Positions 39,213 to 48,417 of a stretch of 64,000 nt of DNA are shown here, in pieces. The number at the start of each line of letters is the position of its first letter. Position 1 is the stretch's first letter. The translations under genes were made by a program, and so were the position numbers. The notes under the pieces are model-generated. The model was not told the origin of the DNA and ran no database searches. It was given only the letters and a program-made list of their open reading frames with translations. Source of the DNA: Winogradskyella luteola (GTDB lineage: Bacteria; Bacteroidota; Bacteroidia; Flavobacteriales; Flavobacteriaceae); the NCBI RefSeq assembly GCF_019203985.1, contig NZ_JAGSPD010000016.1, forward strand, positions 1 through 64,000. Direction: 5' to 3'.

Positions 39213-40172
39213 ATGCCAGTAATACAATCTACGTATAAACCACCATTTTGGGCTAAGAAAAGTTTTGTGTCTACAGTTTTTTCAGGATTAGCTCGAAAAG
39301 TTGTTGGAGTAGTGCAAACACGAGAGCGCATAATACTGTCTGACAATGATTTTTTAGATTTAGATTGGAGTTACGCTAAAGAAAAATCAGGTAAAGTTAT
39401 CATTTTACTCCATGGCTTAGAAGGCCATGCACAGCGACCATACATAACAGGAACAGCTAAACTGTTTAATGATAATGGTGTTGATGCTTGTGCCGTAAAC
39501 TTTAGAGGTTGTAGTGGGGAACCTAACAAGCTATACCGCAGTTACCATTCTGGTGCTACAGAAGATTTAGAAGCTGTTGTTAATCATATTTTAGAAAAAA
39601 ACCAATATCAGGAAATTTACATCAAAGGTATTAGTCTTGGTGCTAATATGGCTTTAAAATATGTCGGTGAACGTAATGTTGTACCCAAAGAAATAAAGGC
39701 GGTAATTGCCATTTCTACACCATGTGATTTAAAAGGTTCGTGTGATGAATTATTGAGTTTAAAGAATAAGCATTACGCCATTCGGTTTTTGCAACATCTA
39801 AAAGAAAAACTAAAACCTAAATTAATTCAGTTTCCTGATAACATATCTATTGCAGATTTTAATTCAATAAAAAGTTTAATTGATTTTGATCATGTTTATA
39901 CCTCAAAAGCACATGGTTTTAAAGATGCTTTTGACTATTATGAACGGGCCAGTAGTTTACAGTTTCTAACTAATGTAAAAGTTCCGAGCTTGATTATTAA
40001 TGCATTAAATGATTCTTTTTTATCTGCTTCATGCTATCCTGTAAAAGAGGTCAAGCAAAATTCAAATTTGTATTTAGAAATGCCTAAATATGGCGGACAT
40101 GTTGGTTTTATAGATAAACGAAATATTTATTATAATGAATGGCGTGCTTTGGAGTTCGTTACTGGTTTATGA
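39213..40172 (+). CDS. YheT-family alpha/beta hydrolase
   Basis: A 319-residue soluble hydrolase. The N-terminal PPFWAKKSFVSTVFSGLAR is typical of YheT. The oxyanion motif HGLEGHAQRPY lies at 67-77, the nucleophile Ser141 in KGISLGANM, and the Asp and His of the triad in NALNDSFL and GGHVGF. Relatives are called hydrolases of the alpha/beta superfamily, sometimes esterases, with no settled substrate. It follows ade after 67 bases on the same strand, possibly in one transcription unit from tilS. Confidence 0.88.
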   Translation: MPVIQSTYKPPFWAKKSFVSTVFSGLARKVVGVVQTRERIILSDNDFLDLDWSYAKEKSGKVIILLHGLEGHAQRPYITGTAKLFNDNGVDACAVNFRGCSGEPNKLYRSYHSGATEDLEAVVNHILEKNQYQEIYIKGISLGANMALKYVGERNVVPKEIKAVIAISTPCDLKGSCDELLSLKNKHYAIRFLQHLKEKLKPKLIQFPDNISIADFNSIKSLIDFDHVYTSKAHGFKDAFDYYERASSLQFLTNVKVPSLIINALNDSFLSASCYPVKEVKQNSNLYLEMPKYGGHVGFIDKRNIYYNEWRALEFVTGL

Positions 40173-40222
40173 TTATATAGTTTTAGCAAAGTCGTAAGTG
40201 AAGCCCTCATTTTATAAATACA

Positions 40223-40259
40223 AAACCTTACAAAATTTAATTTTGTAAGGTTTTTTTTA
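40223..40259 (+). terminator. Terminator after the YheT-like gene
   Basis: A 12-bp stem (aaaccttacaaaa / ttttgtaaggttt) with a short loop and a run of eight Ts. Confidence 0.85.
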
Positions 40260-40299
40260 TTAACACCAATTTTCCTACATTTAAAAAAACTAATTATCA

Positions 40300-41838
40300 A
40301 TGCTCAAAAAAGTATTTGCAAGTGCCGTTTTCGGTGTGGAAGCTTCAACCATAACTGTTGAGGTCAATGTAGACAAGGGAGTTGGGTATCACTTAGTGGG
40401 GCTTCCTGACAATGCGATTAAAGAAAGTAATTATCGAATTGCTGCTGCACTTCAGAATAACGACTATAGAATTCCTGGGAAAAAGATAACCATAAATATG
40501 GCACCTGCCGATTTACGTAAAGAGGGTAGTGCGTACGACCTAACTTTGGCAATTGGGATTTTGTCAGCATCAAATCAGGTTAAAGCTGAAAACTTAGAAG
40601 ATTATTTAATCATGGGCGAATTGTCACTAGACGGCTCACTACAACCCATAAAAGGAGCTTTGCCTATTGCCGTAAAAGCTAGAGAAGAAGGCTTTAAGTA
40701 TTTCATACTGCCAAGTCAAAATGCCAAAGAAGCTGCTATCGTTAATGATTTAACAGTCTATGGTGTAGATAATATTACTCAAGTTATAGAGCATTTTGAT
40801 AAAGGGGAACCTCTGGAGCCGACCATCATAGATACACGAGCCGAATTTTCAAAAAGCCTTAACTTTCCTGAGTTCGATTTTGCCGATGTCAAGGGGCAAG
40901 AAAGCATAAAACGCTGTATGGAAATTGCAGCGGCAGGTGGGCATAATATTATTCTTATTGGCCCGCCAGGAAGTGGAAAAACAATGTTGGCAAAGCGCCT
41001 ACCAAGCATTTTACCTCCCATGACGCTGCACGAAGCTTTAGAAACTACAAAAATTCATTCTGTAGTTGGTAGGGTGAAAGCACACGCAGGTTTGATGGCA
41101 CAACGGCCATTTCGCAGTCCGCACCATACCATTTCAAATGTAGCTCTAGTCGGTGGAGGAAGCTACCCACAACCAGGGGAGATTTCCTTATCGCACAACG
41201 GTGTATTGTTTTTGGATGAATTGCCCGAATTTAAGCGCGAAGTTTTAGAAGTAATGCGTCAACCCTTGGAGGATAGAGAAGTTACAATTTCTAGAGCGAA
41301 ATTTACGGTAACTTACCCAAGTTCGTTTATGTTGGTGGCGAGTATGAATCCAAGCCCTGGGGGTTATTTTAACGATCCAAATGCACCTGTAACGTCCAGT
41401 CCAGCTGAAATGCAACGTTATTTAAGCAAAATTTCAGGACCGCTTTTGGATCGTATCGATATTCATATTGAGGTGACACCGGTTCCATTTGAAAAATTAT
41501 CTAATGACAGAAAAGGAGAATCTTCGGTTGAGATAAGAGCGCGTGTCACTGAAGCCAGACAAAAACAAACTGAACGCTTCAAAGATTTAGAAAATGTGCA
41601 TTATAATGCACAAATGAATACAAAACAAATTCGTGAGTACTGTAAGTTAGATGAAGCTTCCCTTCAATTATTAAAATCTGCTATGGAACGTTTAAATCTC
41701 TCTGCAAGAGCTTACGACAGGATTCTAAAAGTGGCCAGAACCATTGCAGATTTAGAAAGCTCTGAAAATGTTTTGGGCAATCATATCAGTGAAGCGATTC
41801 AGTACCGTAGTCTAGACCGTGAGGGTTGGTTGGGGTGA
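40300..41838 (+). CDS. comM: YifB/ComM-family Mg-chelatase-like AAA+ ATPase
   Basis: A 512-residue AAA+ protein. The N-terminal 170 residues form a lon-protease-like ChlI domain ([34 protein letters not shown]). The ATPase has Walker A GPPGSGKT (221-228) and Walker [11 protein letters not shown], with [17 protein letters not shown] and a C-terminal Mg-chelatase domain ending [20 protein letters not shown]. ComM in Vibrio and relatives is a hexameric helicase that extends DNA branch migration during natural transformation. Length is typical. It stands alone between two terminators or gaps. Confidence 0.95.
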   Translation: MLKKVFASAVFGVEASTITVEVNVDKGVGYHLVGLPDNAIKESNYRIAAALQNNDYRIPGKKITINMAPADLRKEGSAYDLTLAIGILSASNQVKAENLEDYLIMGELSLDGSLQPIKGALPIAVKAREEGFKYFILPSQNAKEAAIVNDLTVYGVDNITQVIEHFDKGEPLEPTIIDTRAEFSKSLNFPEFDFADVKGQESIKRCMEIAAAGGHNIILIGPPGSGKTMLAKRLPSILPPMTLHEALETTKIHSVVGRVKAHAGLMAQRPFRSPHHTISNVALVGGGSYPQPGEISLSHNGVLFLDELPEFKREVLEVMRQPLEDREVTISRAKFTVTYPSSFMLVASMNPSPGGYFNDPNAPVTSSPAEMQRYLSKISGPLLDRIDIHIEVTPVPFEKLSNDRKGESSVEIRARVTEARQKQTERFKDLENVHYNAQMNTKQIREYCKLDEASLQLLKSAMERLNLSARAYDRILKVARTIADLESSENVLGNHISEAIQYRSLDREGWLG

Positions 41839-41889
41839 ATTAGTCTGTTTATACATATTAAAATATTAAGTGAAACTTTCTAATTGATT

Positions 41890-41902
41890 ACCTTGGCAAG
41901 GT
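41890..41902. promoter_or_regulatory. Palindrome upstream of the 5-oxoprolinase cluster
   Basis: accttg-g-caaggt is a perfect dyad with 6-bp half sites in the 92-base gap before the DUF2891 gene, 28 bases before its start codon. It may be a regulator operator; there is no adjacent regulator gene to pair it with. Confidence 0.4.
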
Positions 41903-41930
41903 CTAATAACCCATCTTTAAAGTAAAACTT

Positions 41931-43043
41931 ATGAAAAAACACAACTCTATTTTTATAATATTCATAGTTTTGTTGAGTTGTAACACTCCAAAAAAAGAAA
42001 AACTCGAAACAGCAACAGTTGAGGTTAAAAAAGTCGAAATTCCAGCACTAAATCTGAGGCAAGCCAATCGTTTAGCCGAATTACCTTTAGCATGTGTCAA
42101 TACAGAATATCCGAATAAACTAGGTCAAACACTAGGAAGTGATAACGATTTAAAATCACCAAAAGCATTACATCCTACATTTTTTGGTTGTTTCGATTGG
42201 CATTCTGCCGTACATGGGCATTGGAGTATGGTAAGTTTAATGCGCCAGTTCCCAGATTTAGAAAAGCGAAGAGAGATTAATCAGTGGTTGTTAGAGAGCA
42301 TTTCTAAAGTTAATATTGAAAAAGAGGTTGAATACTTTCATGGCAAACACAACAAGTCCTATGAACGTACATACGGTTGGGCTTGGTTATTGAAACTAGC
42401 AGAAGAATTGCACAAGTGGGATCATGTTGTGGCAAGAAAAGCTGAAACCAATCTACAGCCACTAACAGATGTAATTGTAGAGCATTATATAGAGTTTTTA
42501 CCAAAGCTTAATTATCCGATAAGAGTAGGTGAGCATCCTAATACAGCATTCGGACTAAGCTTTGCATACGATTATGCAGTGACTTTGAATCATACAGAAT
42601 TAAAATCCCTAATTGAGCAGCGTGCCAAAGATTTCTATATGAATGATGAAGATTGCCCATTGAGCTGGGAGCCAAGTGGATTTGATTTTTTATCGCCATG
42701 TTTGGAAGAAGCGGCTTTAATGAAGCGTGTATTGTCTAGGGAGGAATTTAAAACTTGGATAGATAAATTTTTACCTCAGCTAAAAGATAAAGCGTTTAAT
42801 ATTGAAACAGGGAAAGTGTCAGATAGAACCGATGGAAAGTTAGTACATCTCGATGGTGTTAACTTTTCTAGGGCTTGGAGTTTAAACTATATTGCTAAAG
42901 ATTTACCAGAGTTTCAACATCTTAAAAATATTGCCAATCAACATATTAATTATTCGTTACCAAGCATTGTTGGCGATAGTTACGAAGGAGGGCATTGGTT
43001 GGGCAGTTTTGCCATATACGCCTTGAATTCTATAGATGAATAA
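41931..43043 (+). CDS. DUF2891 family lipoprotein
   Basis: A 370-residue lipoprotein (IFIIFIVLLSC, Cys17). The DUF2891 domain covers residues 45-365, with the motifs PTFFGCFDWHSAVHGHWSM, ERTYGWAWLLKLAEEL, LSFAYDYA and LDGVNFSRAWSL. The (alpha/alpha)-barrel-like pattern resembles six-hairpin glycosidases, but no substrate is established. It overlaps the next gene by one base (TAATG), so it belongs to the same operon as the transporter and pxpABC. A periplasmic step before import, such as trimming a pyroglutamyl or glycosidic substrate, is possible but only inference. Confidence 0.8.
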   Translation: MKKHNSIFIIFIVLLSCNTPKKEKLETATVEVKKVEIPALNLRQANRLAELPLACVNTEYPNKLGQTLGSDNDLKSPKALHPTFFGCFDWHSAVHGHWSMVSLMRQFPDLEKRREINQWLLESISKVNIEKEVEYFHGKHNKSYERTYGWAWLLKLAEELHKWDHVVARKAETNLQPLTDVIVEHYIEFLPKLNYPIRVGEHPNTAFGLSFAYDYAVTLNHTELKSLIEQRAKDFYMNDEDCPLSWEPSGFDFLSPCLEEAALMKRVLSREEFKTWIDKFLPQLKDKAFNIETGKVSDRTDGKLVHLDGVNFSRAWSLNYIAKDLPEFQHLKNIANQHINYSLPSIVGDSYEGGHWLGSFAIYALNSIDE

Positions 43044-44269
43044 TGAAGAAATTCTTTAAAAACATTGGTCCGGGGCCATTGGTCGCAGCTGCTTTTATCG
43101 GTCCAGGAACGGTTACGGTCTGTACTTTGGCTGGCGTTAATTTTGGTTATGCGTTACTTTGGGCAATGGTGTTGTCGGTTTTTGCGACCATGGTTTTGCA
43201 AGAAATGGCTGCGCGATTAGGTATTGTATCCCAGAAGGGGTTGTCCGAAGTTATCCGAGAAGAAATTAAAAACCCGATTACAAGAGGATTGGCTATTATC
43301 CTAATATTGTCAGCCATAGTGGTTGGCAACGCTGCTTACGAAGCAGGAAACATTAGCGGAGGGGCTTTGGGAATACAAACTATTTTTGGTAATCCCAAAA
43401 TTGCTATTGGTAACTCAGATTTTGCACTCCTCCCAATTATAATAGGTGCTATTGCTTTTGTTATATTATATATAGGGAATTATAAAGTTCTTGAAAAAAC
43501 CTTGGTGTCTTTGGTTATTTTAATGAGTTTGGCGTTTTTGACTACAGCTATTATTACAAAACCGAATCTATTGGAGATTTTTAAAGGAATGGTGGTTCCT
43601 AAAATTTCAGAAAAAAGTGTACTAACTATTATTGGATTGATTGGTACAACCGTAGTGCCTTATAATTTGTTTTTACATGCTTCATTGGCTAAGACCAAAT
43701 GGAGAGAACAAAGCGATTTACATCACGCCAGAAAAGACACCATAATTGCTGTTGTTTTAGGTGGCATAGTATCTATGTGTATTATCGTTTCGGCTTCAGC
43801 AATTCCATCGCAGAATATATCTAACGCTGCCGATTTAGCAAAAGGACTAGAGCCTTTGTTTGGTATCAATGCCAAATACTTTTTATCAATTGGTCTATTT
43901 GCAGCAGGTATTACAAGTGCTATAACCGCACCTCTTGCTGCAGCTTATGTGGCAAGTGGGTGTTTGGGCTGGAAAACAAATTTAAAATCTGCTCGCTTTA
44001 GAGCCGTTTGGATTTTTATTCTGGGTTTGGGTGTGCTATTCTCTTCAATGGGATTTAAATCTATAGAAATCATAAAATTTGCTCAGATTGCAAATGGTTT
44101 GCTGTTACCTGTTATTGCTGGGTTTTTATTATGGATAGTCAATAAATCATCAGTTTTGGGAACTTATAAAAATTCCAAGCTTCAAAATATTTTAGGAATT
44201 CTTATTTTGATTATCACTATCTTTTTAGGTGTAAAAGGAATTTTAAGTGTTTTTAAAGTTTTTCAATAA
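43043..44269 (+). CDS. NRAMP-related transporter of the YcsG type
   Basis: A 408-residue membrane protein with about 11 transmembrane segments and the NRAMP fold. In helix 1, the usual DPGN metal site reads GPGTVTVCTLAG. In helix 6, the conserved Met of the MPHNL motif is replaced (GTTVVPYNLFLHAS). It overlaps the upstream gene by one base and pxpA follows after 40 bases. In Bacillus subtilis a related NRAMP-like gene (ycsG) lies between ycsF and kipI, the pxpA and pxpB homologues. This supports a transporter for 5-oxoproline or a related compound rather than for Mn or Fe. Annotation tools would likely call it divalent metal transporter. Confidence 0.85.
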   Translation: MKKFFKNIGPGPLVAAAFIGPGTVTVCTLAGVNFGYALLWAMVLSVFATMVLQEMAARLGIVSQKGLSEVIREEIKNPITRGLAIILILSAIVVGNAAYEAGNISGGALGIQTIFGNPKIAIGNSDFALLPIIIGAIAFVILYIGNYKVLEKTLVSLVILMSLAFLTTAIITKPNLLEIFKGMVVPKISEKSVLTIIGLIGTTVVPYNLFLHASLAKTKWREQSDLHHARKDTIIAVVLGGIVSMCIIVSASAIPSQNISNAADLAKGLEPLFGINAKYFLSIGLFAAGITSAITAPLAAAYVASGCLGWKTNLKSARFRAVWIFILGLGVLFSSMGFKSIEIIKFAQIANGLLLPVIAGFLLWIVNKSSVLGTYKNSKLQNILGILILIITIFLGVKGILSVFKVFQ

Positions 44270-44309
44270 CATCACTAAACTATTCCCTTGAGAAGACTTT
44301 TGGAATATA

Positions 44310-45056
44310 ATGGAAAAGCAATATAAAATAGTTGATATAAATGCAGATGTAGGCGAGGGCTTAAACAACGAACCTAACTTAATGCCTTATCTGTCTTCTT
44401 GTAACATTGCTTGTGGTGGCCATGCGGGCAATTTAGAAACCATGACCAAAGTTGTTAGATTGGCGAAGAAGCATAGCGTTAAAGTTGGCGCACATCCATC
44501 ATTTCCAGACAAGGCTAATTTTGGAAGAATAGTGGTAGATATGATTGCGGCAGATTTGTATTCTAGCTTAAAAGCCCAAATTAGAGCTTTACAAGATGTG
44601 CTCTATGCCGAAAGTGTTCAGCTGCATCATATTAAGCCACATGGTGCATTGTATAACTTAGCGAACAGAGATGAAAAGGCTGCAAAGGTTATAATCGAAG
44701 TGATAAAAAGTATAGCATTGCCTTTAGCACTTTATGCGCCTTATAGATCAGTTATTGCTGAATTAGCTACTAAAGCAAAAATTAATGTTATTTATGAAGC
44801 GTTTGCTGATAGAAACTATAATAATGATTTATCACTGGTTTCTAGAAAAAAGGATAATGCAATTTTGAGTCATACGAATGAGGTTTTGAAGCATGTATTA
44901 AAAATGATAAACCAGCGAAAAGTGATATCCATAAATGGGGTAGAAGTAGAGATAAAAGCTTCTACATTTTGTGTTCATGGCGATACCAAAAATGCATTGC
45001 AAATTCTAAAATACTTGAACGAAGAATTGCCCAAAAAAGGTATTAAAATTCAGTAA
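44310..45056 (+). CDS. pxpA: 5-oxoprolinase subunit A (LamB/YcsF family)
   Basis: A 248-residue protein. Family motifs are INADVGEGLNNE (9-20), SSCNIACGGHAGN (about 30), VGAHPSFPDKANFGR and VQLHHIKPHGALYN. PxpA, PxpB and PxpC together hydrolyse 5-oxoproline to glutamate using ATP. The usual fold is a cyclase-like (beta/alpha) barrel. The next gene follows after nine bases. Position in pxpABC order matches many bacteria. Confidence 0.94.
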   Translation: MEKQYKIVDINADVGEGLNNEPNLMPYLSSCNIACGGHAGNLETMTKVVRLAKKHSVKVGAHPSFPDKANFGRIVVDMIAADLYSSLKAQIRALQDVLYAESVQLHHIKPHGALYNLANRDEKAAKVIIEVIKSIALPLALYAPYRSVIAELATKAKINVIYEAFADRNYNNDLSLVSRKKDNAILSHTNEVLKHVLKMINQRKVISINGVEVEIKASTFCVHGDTKNALQILKYLNEELPKKGIKIQ

Positions 45057-45065
45057 CTTTTTTTC

Positions 45066-45797
45066 ATGGATTATAGTCTTAAATATTTTCAATATAATGA
45101 ACATTCAATTTTAATAGAATGGCCTGCGATTATCGATGAAAATATTTTAAAGTCTATCTTAAATTTTAAAAATAGTATTCAAAAAAAATATATTAAACAA
45201 AAAGTTGAGGTAATCAATTCATATAACTCAATATTAATTATTTATAATTTTACTATTGATAGTGTCAATGATAAATTTTTAGAATTAAAGTCATTATATG
45301 AAGCGCAAAAATCAATATTAGATTTTCAATCTTCAATTTGGGAAATCCCTGTTTGTTATAATCGGAAATTTGGTGAGGATTTGGATGGATTTTCTAAAGA
45401 AAAAGGGCTTGAAATTCCAGAACTTATAAAATTGCATTCAGAACAAATTTACACTGTTTTTTTTATTGGTTTTTTGCCTGGGTTTTTATACTTAGGAGGA
45501 CTGTATAATAAGTTACATTTAGATCGGAAAGCTACTCCGAATTTGAATGTAAAAAAAGGATCAGTCGCTATAGGAGGACAACAAACGGGAATTTATCCCC
45601 AAGATAGCCCAGGAGGATGGCATATTATTGGAAGAACCCCTATTGAGCTATTTAATGCTAATGTCAACCCGCCATGTTTTATTGAATCTGGGGACAAAAT
45701 AAAATTTAAGCCTATTGATAAATCCGAATATATTGATATAAATGAGCGTATCACAAAATCTTCATTTCAATTAAAACCAGTCAAAAAAAATGTTTAA
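45066..45797 (+). CDS. pxpB: 5-oxoprolinase subunit B (KipI family)
   Basis: A 243-residue protein with the carboxyltransferase domain, subdomain C/D. Conserved blocks are FIGFLPGFLYLGGL (about 136-149) and GSVAIGGQQTGIYPQDSPGG. In B. subtilis the KipI homologue was first described as an inhibitor of the sporulation kinase KinA, but the conserved role is in the PxpABC oxoprolinase. It overlaps pxpC by eight bases. Confidence 0.93.
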   Translation: MDYSLKYFQYNEHSILIEWPAIIDENILKSILNFKNSIQKKYIKQKVEVINSYNSILIIYNFTIDSVNDKFLELKSLYEAQKSILDFQSSIWEIPVCYNRKFGEDLDGFSKEKGLEIPELIKLHSEQIYTVFFIGFLPGFLYLGGLYNKLHLDRKATPNLNVKKGSVAIGGQQTGIYPQDSPGGWHIIGRTPIELFNANVNPPCFIESGDKIKFKPIDKSEYIDINERITKSSFQLKPVKKNV

Positions 45798-46641
45798 GGT
45801 TTTAAAATCAGGGTTTTATTCTACGATTCAGGATAATGGACGATTTGGATACCGTAAATATGGTGTTCCAATCTCTGGAGCTATGGATTTGTATTCTAGT
45901 CAATTTGCTAATGCGCTTTTAGGCAATAAGAATGATGCTGCTGTTTTGGAAATGACCATGCTTGGTGGTGCATTTCAATTTTCAAAACCTAGTTTAATAG
46001 CTATTTCTGGGGCATATATGAATCCGAAATTGAATGAGAAGGTGATAAGGCAGAATACTGTTTTTAAGGTTAAGACCAGTGATATATTAAGATTTGGACA
46101 AGTAACCAAAGGATTTAGAACTTACATGGCAGTTAAAGGTGGCTTAAAGTCAGATTTTGTTTTGGAAAGTCGAAGTCAGTACAGCCCAATTACCAAATTC
46201 AGATCGATTAGTAAAGGGGATATTCTTAATTACAATGACTATGATAATGAATTTATAGAATCGAATGTTTCTGTTAAATATAATGCTTCAATTTTATCAG
46301 ATAAAACTTTAGAGGTTTATACTGGGGCCGAGTTCAATTTGCTTTCTAATAATCAAAAAGAGCTTTTATTAAATATGGAATTGAGAGTTTCGAAGCAAAA
46401 CAATAGAATGGCCTATCAGCTAGAACCTTTATTTAGTAATGCTTTTGCACCTATGATAACGTCACCTGTATTGCCCGGTACAGTACAATTAACGCCAAAA
46501 GGAAATTTAATAGTTCTAATGCGCGATTGTCAAACTACGGGAGGATATCCAAGGGTATTGCAACTAACAGAAAGAGCAATCAATATTTTAAGCCAAAAAA
46601 CAACAGGAAATACTCTAAAAATCAGACTAAAAGATAGGTAG
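45790..46641 (+). CDS. pxpC: 5-oxoprolinase subunit C (KipA family)
   Basis: A 283-residue protein of the biotin-dependent carboxylase-like family: GFYSTIQDNGRFGYRKYGVP, then GAMDLYSSQFANALLGN and ISGAYMNPKLN, and near the end RDCQTTGGYPRVLQL. It starts eight bases before the end of pxpB (AAATG in the pxpB tail), giving translational coupling. It completes the operon that turns 5-oxoproline into glutamate. No pxpR or other regulator follows. Confidence 0.94.
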   Translation: MFKVLKSGFYSTIQDNGRFGYRKYGVPISGAMDLYSSQFANALLGNKNDAAVLEMTMLGGAFQFSKPSLIAISGAYMNPKLNEKVIRQNTVFKVKTSDILRFGQVTKGFRTYMAVKGGLKSDFVLESRSQYSPITKFRSISKGDILNYNDYDNEFIESNVSVKYNASILSDKTLEVYTGAEFNLLSNNQKELLLNMELRVSKQNNRMAYQLEPLFSNAFAPMITSPVLPGTVQLTPKGNLIVLMRDCQTTGGYPRVLQLTERAINILSQKTTGNTLKIRLKDR

Positions 46642-46771
46642 CGTAAGAAAAATTATAATAAAAGCTTGTAGTCTGCAATAAATTGTATAATTTTAGACAA
46701 ATCCAATAATCCCTAAACCCTTCAATTAGTACACTCAATACTAATAAATTAACTTCTAAACTAACAAAAAA

Positions 46772-47161
46772 ATGAGCAATCCTAAAGGCTTAATTACTCC
46801 TGAACAGGCAAAAATTTTAAATGATACTTACACACCACGTTGTGAACTTGTAAGCAAAGACATTACAAAACGCCCAGACAACAGATCCATTTGGTACTCT
46901 CTCGAAGAAATCGAAAACTTTTTGAGTTATGCTAAAGAACAGGCAAAAGAACTCGGTTACGAAATGGATGGTATACGTATTTATTGCGGTGCTTATCCAG
47001 AAGAGGAAGGTGAAGCTGGCTATTCAACATCGTTTATCATTCCAACGTCAAGCAATGAAATTGGTAAGGAAAGTAATGGACAAAGCCATGACATTAAACA
47101 AGCTAGTGGACTGAATAAAGGAAGTCAAGGAGATCCACCTAATGCAAATTACCCACAGTAA
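46772..47161 (+). CDS. Small paralogue 1 of an uncharacterised two-copy family (soluble)
   Basis: A 129-residue protein with no signal peptide or transmembrane segment. It starts GLITPEQAKILNDTYTPR and shares the blocks DNRSIWYSLEEIENFLSYA, ELGYEMDGIRIYCGAYP and the C-terminal GLNKGSQGDPPNANYPQ with the next gene. The shared core is alpha/beta. No catalytic motif is clear, and the conserved C-terminal GDPP.ANYPQ tail is striking. It leads a run of four same-strand genes ending in a histidine kinase. I do not recognise a named family. Confidence 0.75.
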   Translation: MSNPKGLITPEQAKILNDTYTPRCELVSKDITKRPDNRSIWYSLEEIENFLSYAKEQAKELGYEMDGIRIYCGAYPEEEGEAGYSTSFIIPTSSNEIGKESNGQSHDIKQASGLNKGSQGDPPNANYPQ

Positions 47162-47204
47162 CACTTACATCTATTTAATATTAACCAATTTAAATTGACT
47201 TATT

Positions 47205-47717
47205 ATGAAAAATTTCGGATTACTTATTCTAGGTATCATATTAGGTGCCCTAGCTATGTATTTTTATTGCTGTAATGATGGTATTACTGAACCACCAGAA
47301 ATTTTAAAACCTGCAGGTTTAATTTCATCAAAAGAGGCCAGGACCTTAGATAGAGCTTATGATATTAGACATAAAATCATTAGCGATTCACTCTTTAGAA
47401 ATACTAAAGAAAAAGATAACAGGTCTTCTTGGTGGTCAATTGAAGACATTCAAAATTATATTAATTATGCTGAAAACCAAGCTGGAGAACTAGGTTATAC
47501 CATGGACGGTTTAAGACTATATTTGGGGGCTTATCCAAATTCTAAAGATAAAACAGGATTAACAACCATGTTTTTTGTACCTACAGGAACTAAGAACACA
47601 TCTGAAGGGAATATGGTGCCCTCTTTGCAAGGAGGTAATAGTAATGATATACTGCAAGCCGATGGTTTAAATAAAGGTGGGCATGGTGATCCGCCAAGTG
47701 CTAATTACCCGCAATAA
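47205..47717 (+). CDS. Small paralogue 2 of the same family (membrane-anchored)
   Basis: A 170-residue protein with an N-terminal transmembrane segment (FGLLILGIILGALAMYFYCC) that would place the rest in the periplasm. The body is a paralogue of the previous protein: GLISSKEARTLDRAYDIRH, DNRSSWWSIEDIQNYINYA, ELGYTMDGLRLYLGAYP and the tail GLNKGGHGDPPSANYPQ. The two share about half of their residues in the core. The gap to the previous gene is 43 bases and to the next is four, so co-transcription is likely. A ligand-binding or sensor role is suggested only by its neighbours. Confidence 0.75.
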   Translation: MKNFGLLILGIILGALAMYFYCCNDGITEPPEILKPAGLISSKEARTLDRAYDIRHKIISDSLFRNTKEKDNRSSWWSIEDIQNYINYAENQAGELGYTMDGLRLYLGAYPNSKDKTGLTTMFFVPTGTKNTSEGNMVPSLQGGNSNDILQADGLNKGGHGDPPSANYPQ

Positions 47718-47721
47718 ATAT

Positions 47722-48417
47722 ATGTCTAATTACATATTAGCCATACATATTATAGAGCTAATAGCTGCATTAGCAGGGACTTATTATTATTTAAAAACTA
47801 TGGATAGCCAAATGAAAATCTTCATTTGGTATCTATGGTTTGTTGTTTTTATTGAAACCATTGGAATGTATGGGCATTTATTTCAAAACAATTATGACAA
47901 TAAGTGGTTTGTTTGGATAAAGAATAGCGTTTTCTGTTCCAACATATGGATTTACAATATATATTCTTTTGTATCTATACTGATATTTGGGAAGTTCTAT
48001 TCGCAAGTATTACATGATACATTATCAAAAATTATTGTAAAATCTGCAGTTGTCGTTTATGTTGTATGTTCAATTTTATACTTTGCAATAAGTGGCACAT
48101 TCTTTTCTAACTCTCTACCATATGATGTTTTATTGGAAACATTTATAGTGTTTATTTTCGTAATGCTTTATTATAAACAGTTATTAAAAAGCGATAAAAT
48201 TTTACGCTTTTATCGATTGCCGGTATTCTATATTAGTTCTGGTTTGCTTTTATGGTACTTATGTGTAACACCTTTGTTTATTTTTGATGGATATATTTAT
48301 GCAGTCAATAAAAACTTTATCGAATTTAGGCACATTTATCTATTTATAGTTAATATCTTTCTCTATTCATGTTTTACATTTGCCTTTCTATATACAATAC
48401 GCTTCAAAAGTCAATAA
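47722..48417 (+). CDS. Multi-pass membrane protein next to histidine kinase
   Basis: A 231-residue protein starting at ATG 47722 (MSNYILAIHIIELIAALAG). An in-frame ATG 45 bases earlier lies inside the previous gene and is less likely. About seven hydrophobic segments with short loops (7TM-like pattern, for example FIWYLWFVVFIETIGMYGH and DVLLETFIVFIFVMLYYKQLL). Aromatic and Tyr-rich. No family recognised. Its end overlaps the kinase gene by 49 bases, the sort of overlap that implies tight translational coupling. It could be the membrane sensor half of the kinase. Confidence 0.75.
   Translation: MSNYILAIHIIELIAALAGTYYYLKTMDSQMKIFIWYLWFVVFIETIGMYGHLFQNNYDNKWFVWIKNSVFCSNIWIYNIYSFVSILIFGKFYSQVLHDTLSKIIVKSAVVVYVVCSILYFAISGTFFSNSLPYDVLLETFIVFIFVMLYYKQLLKSDKILRFYRLPVFYISSGLLLWYLCVTPLFIFDGYIYAVNKNFIEFRHIYLFIVNIFLYSCFTFAFLYTIRFKSQ

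Noticed and set aside
43043..44269. Calling the NRAMP-like protein a manganese transporter (mntH)
   Set aside because: The DPGN and helix 6 Met motifs needed for metal transport are absent and the context is oxoprolinase.
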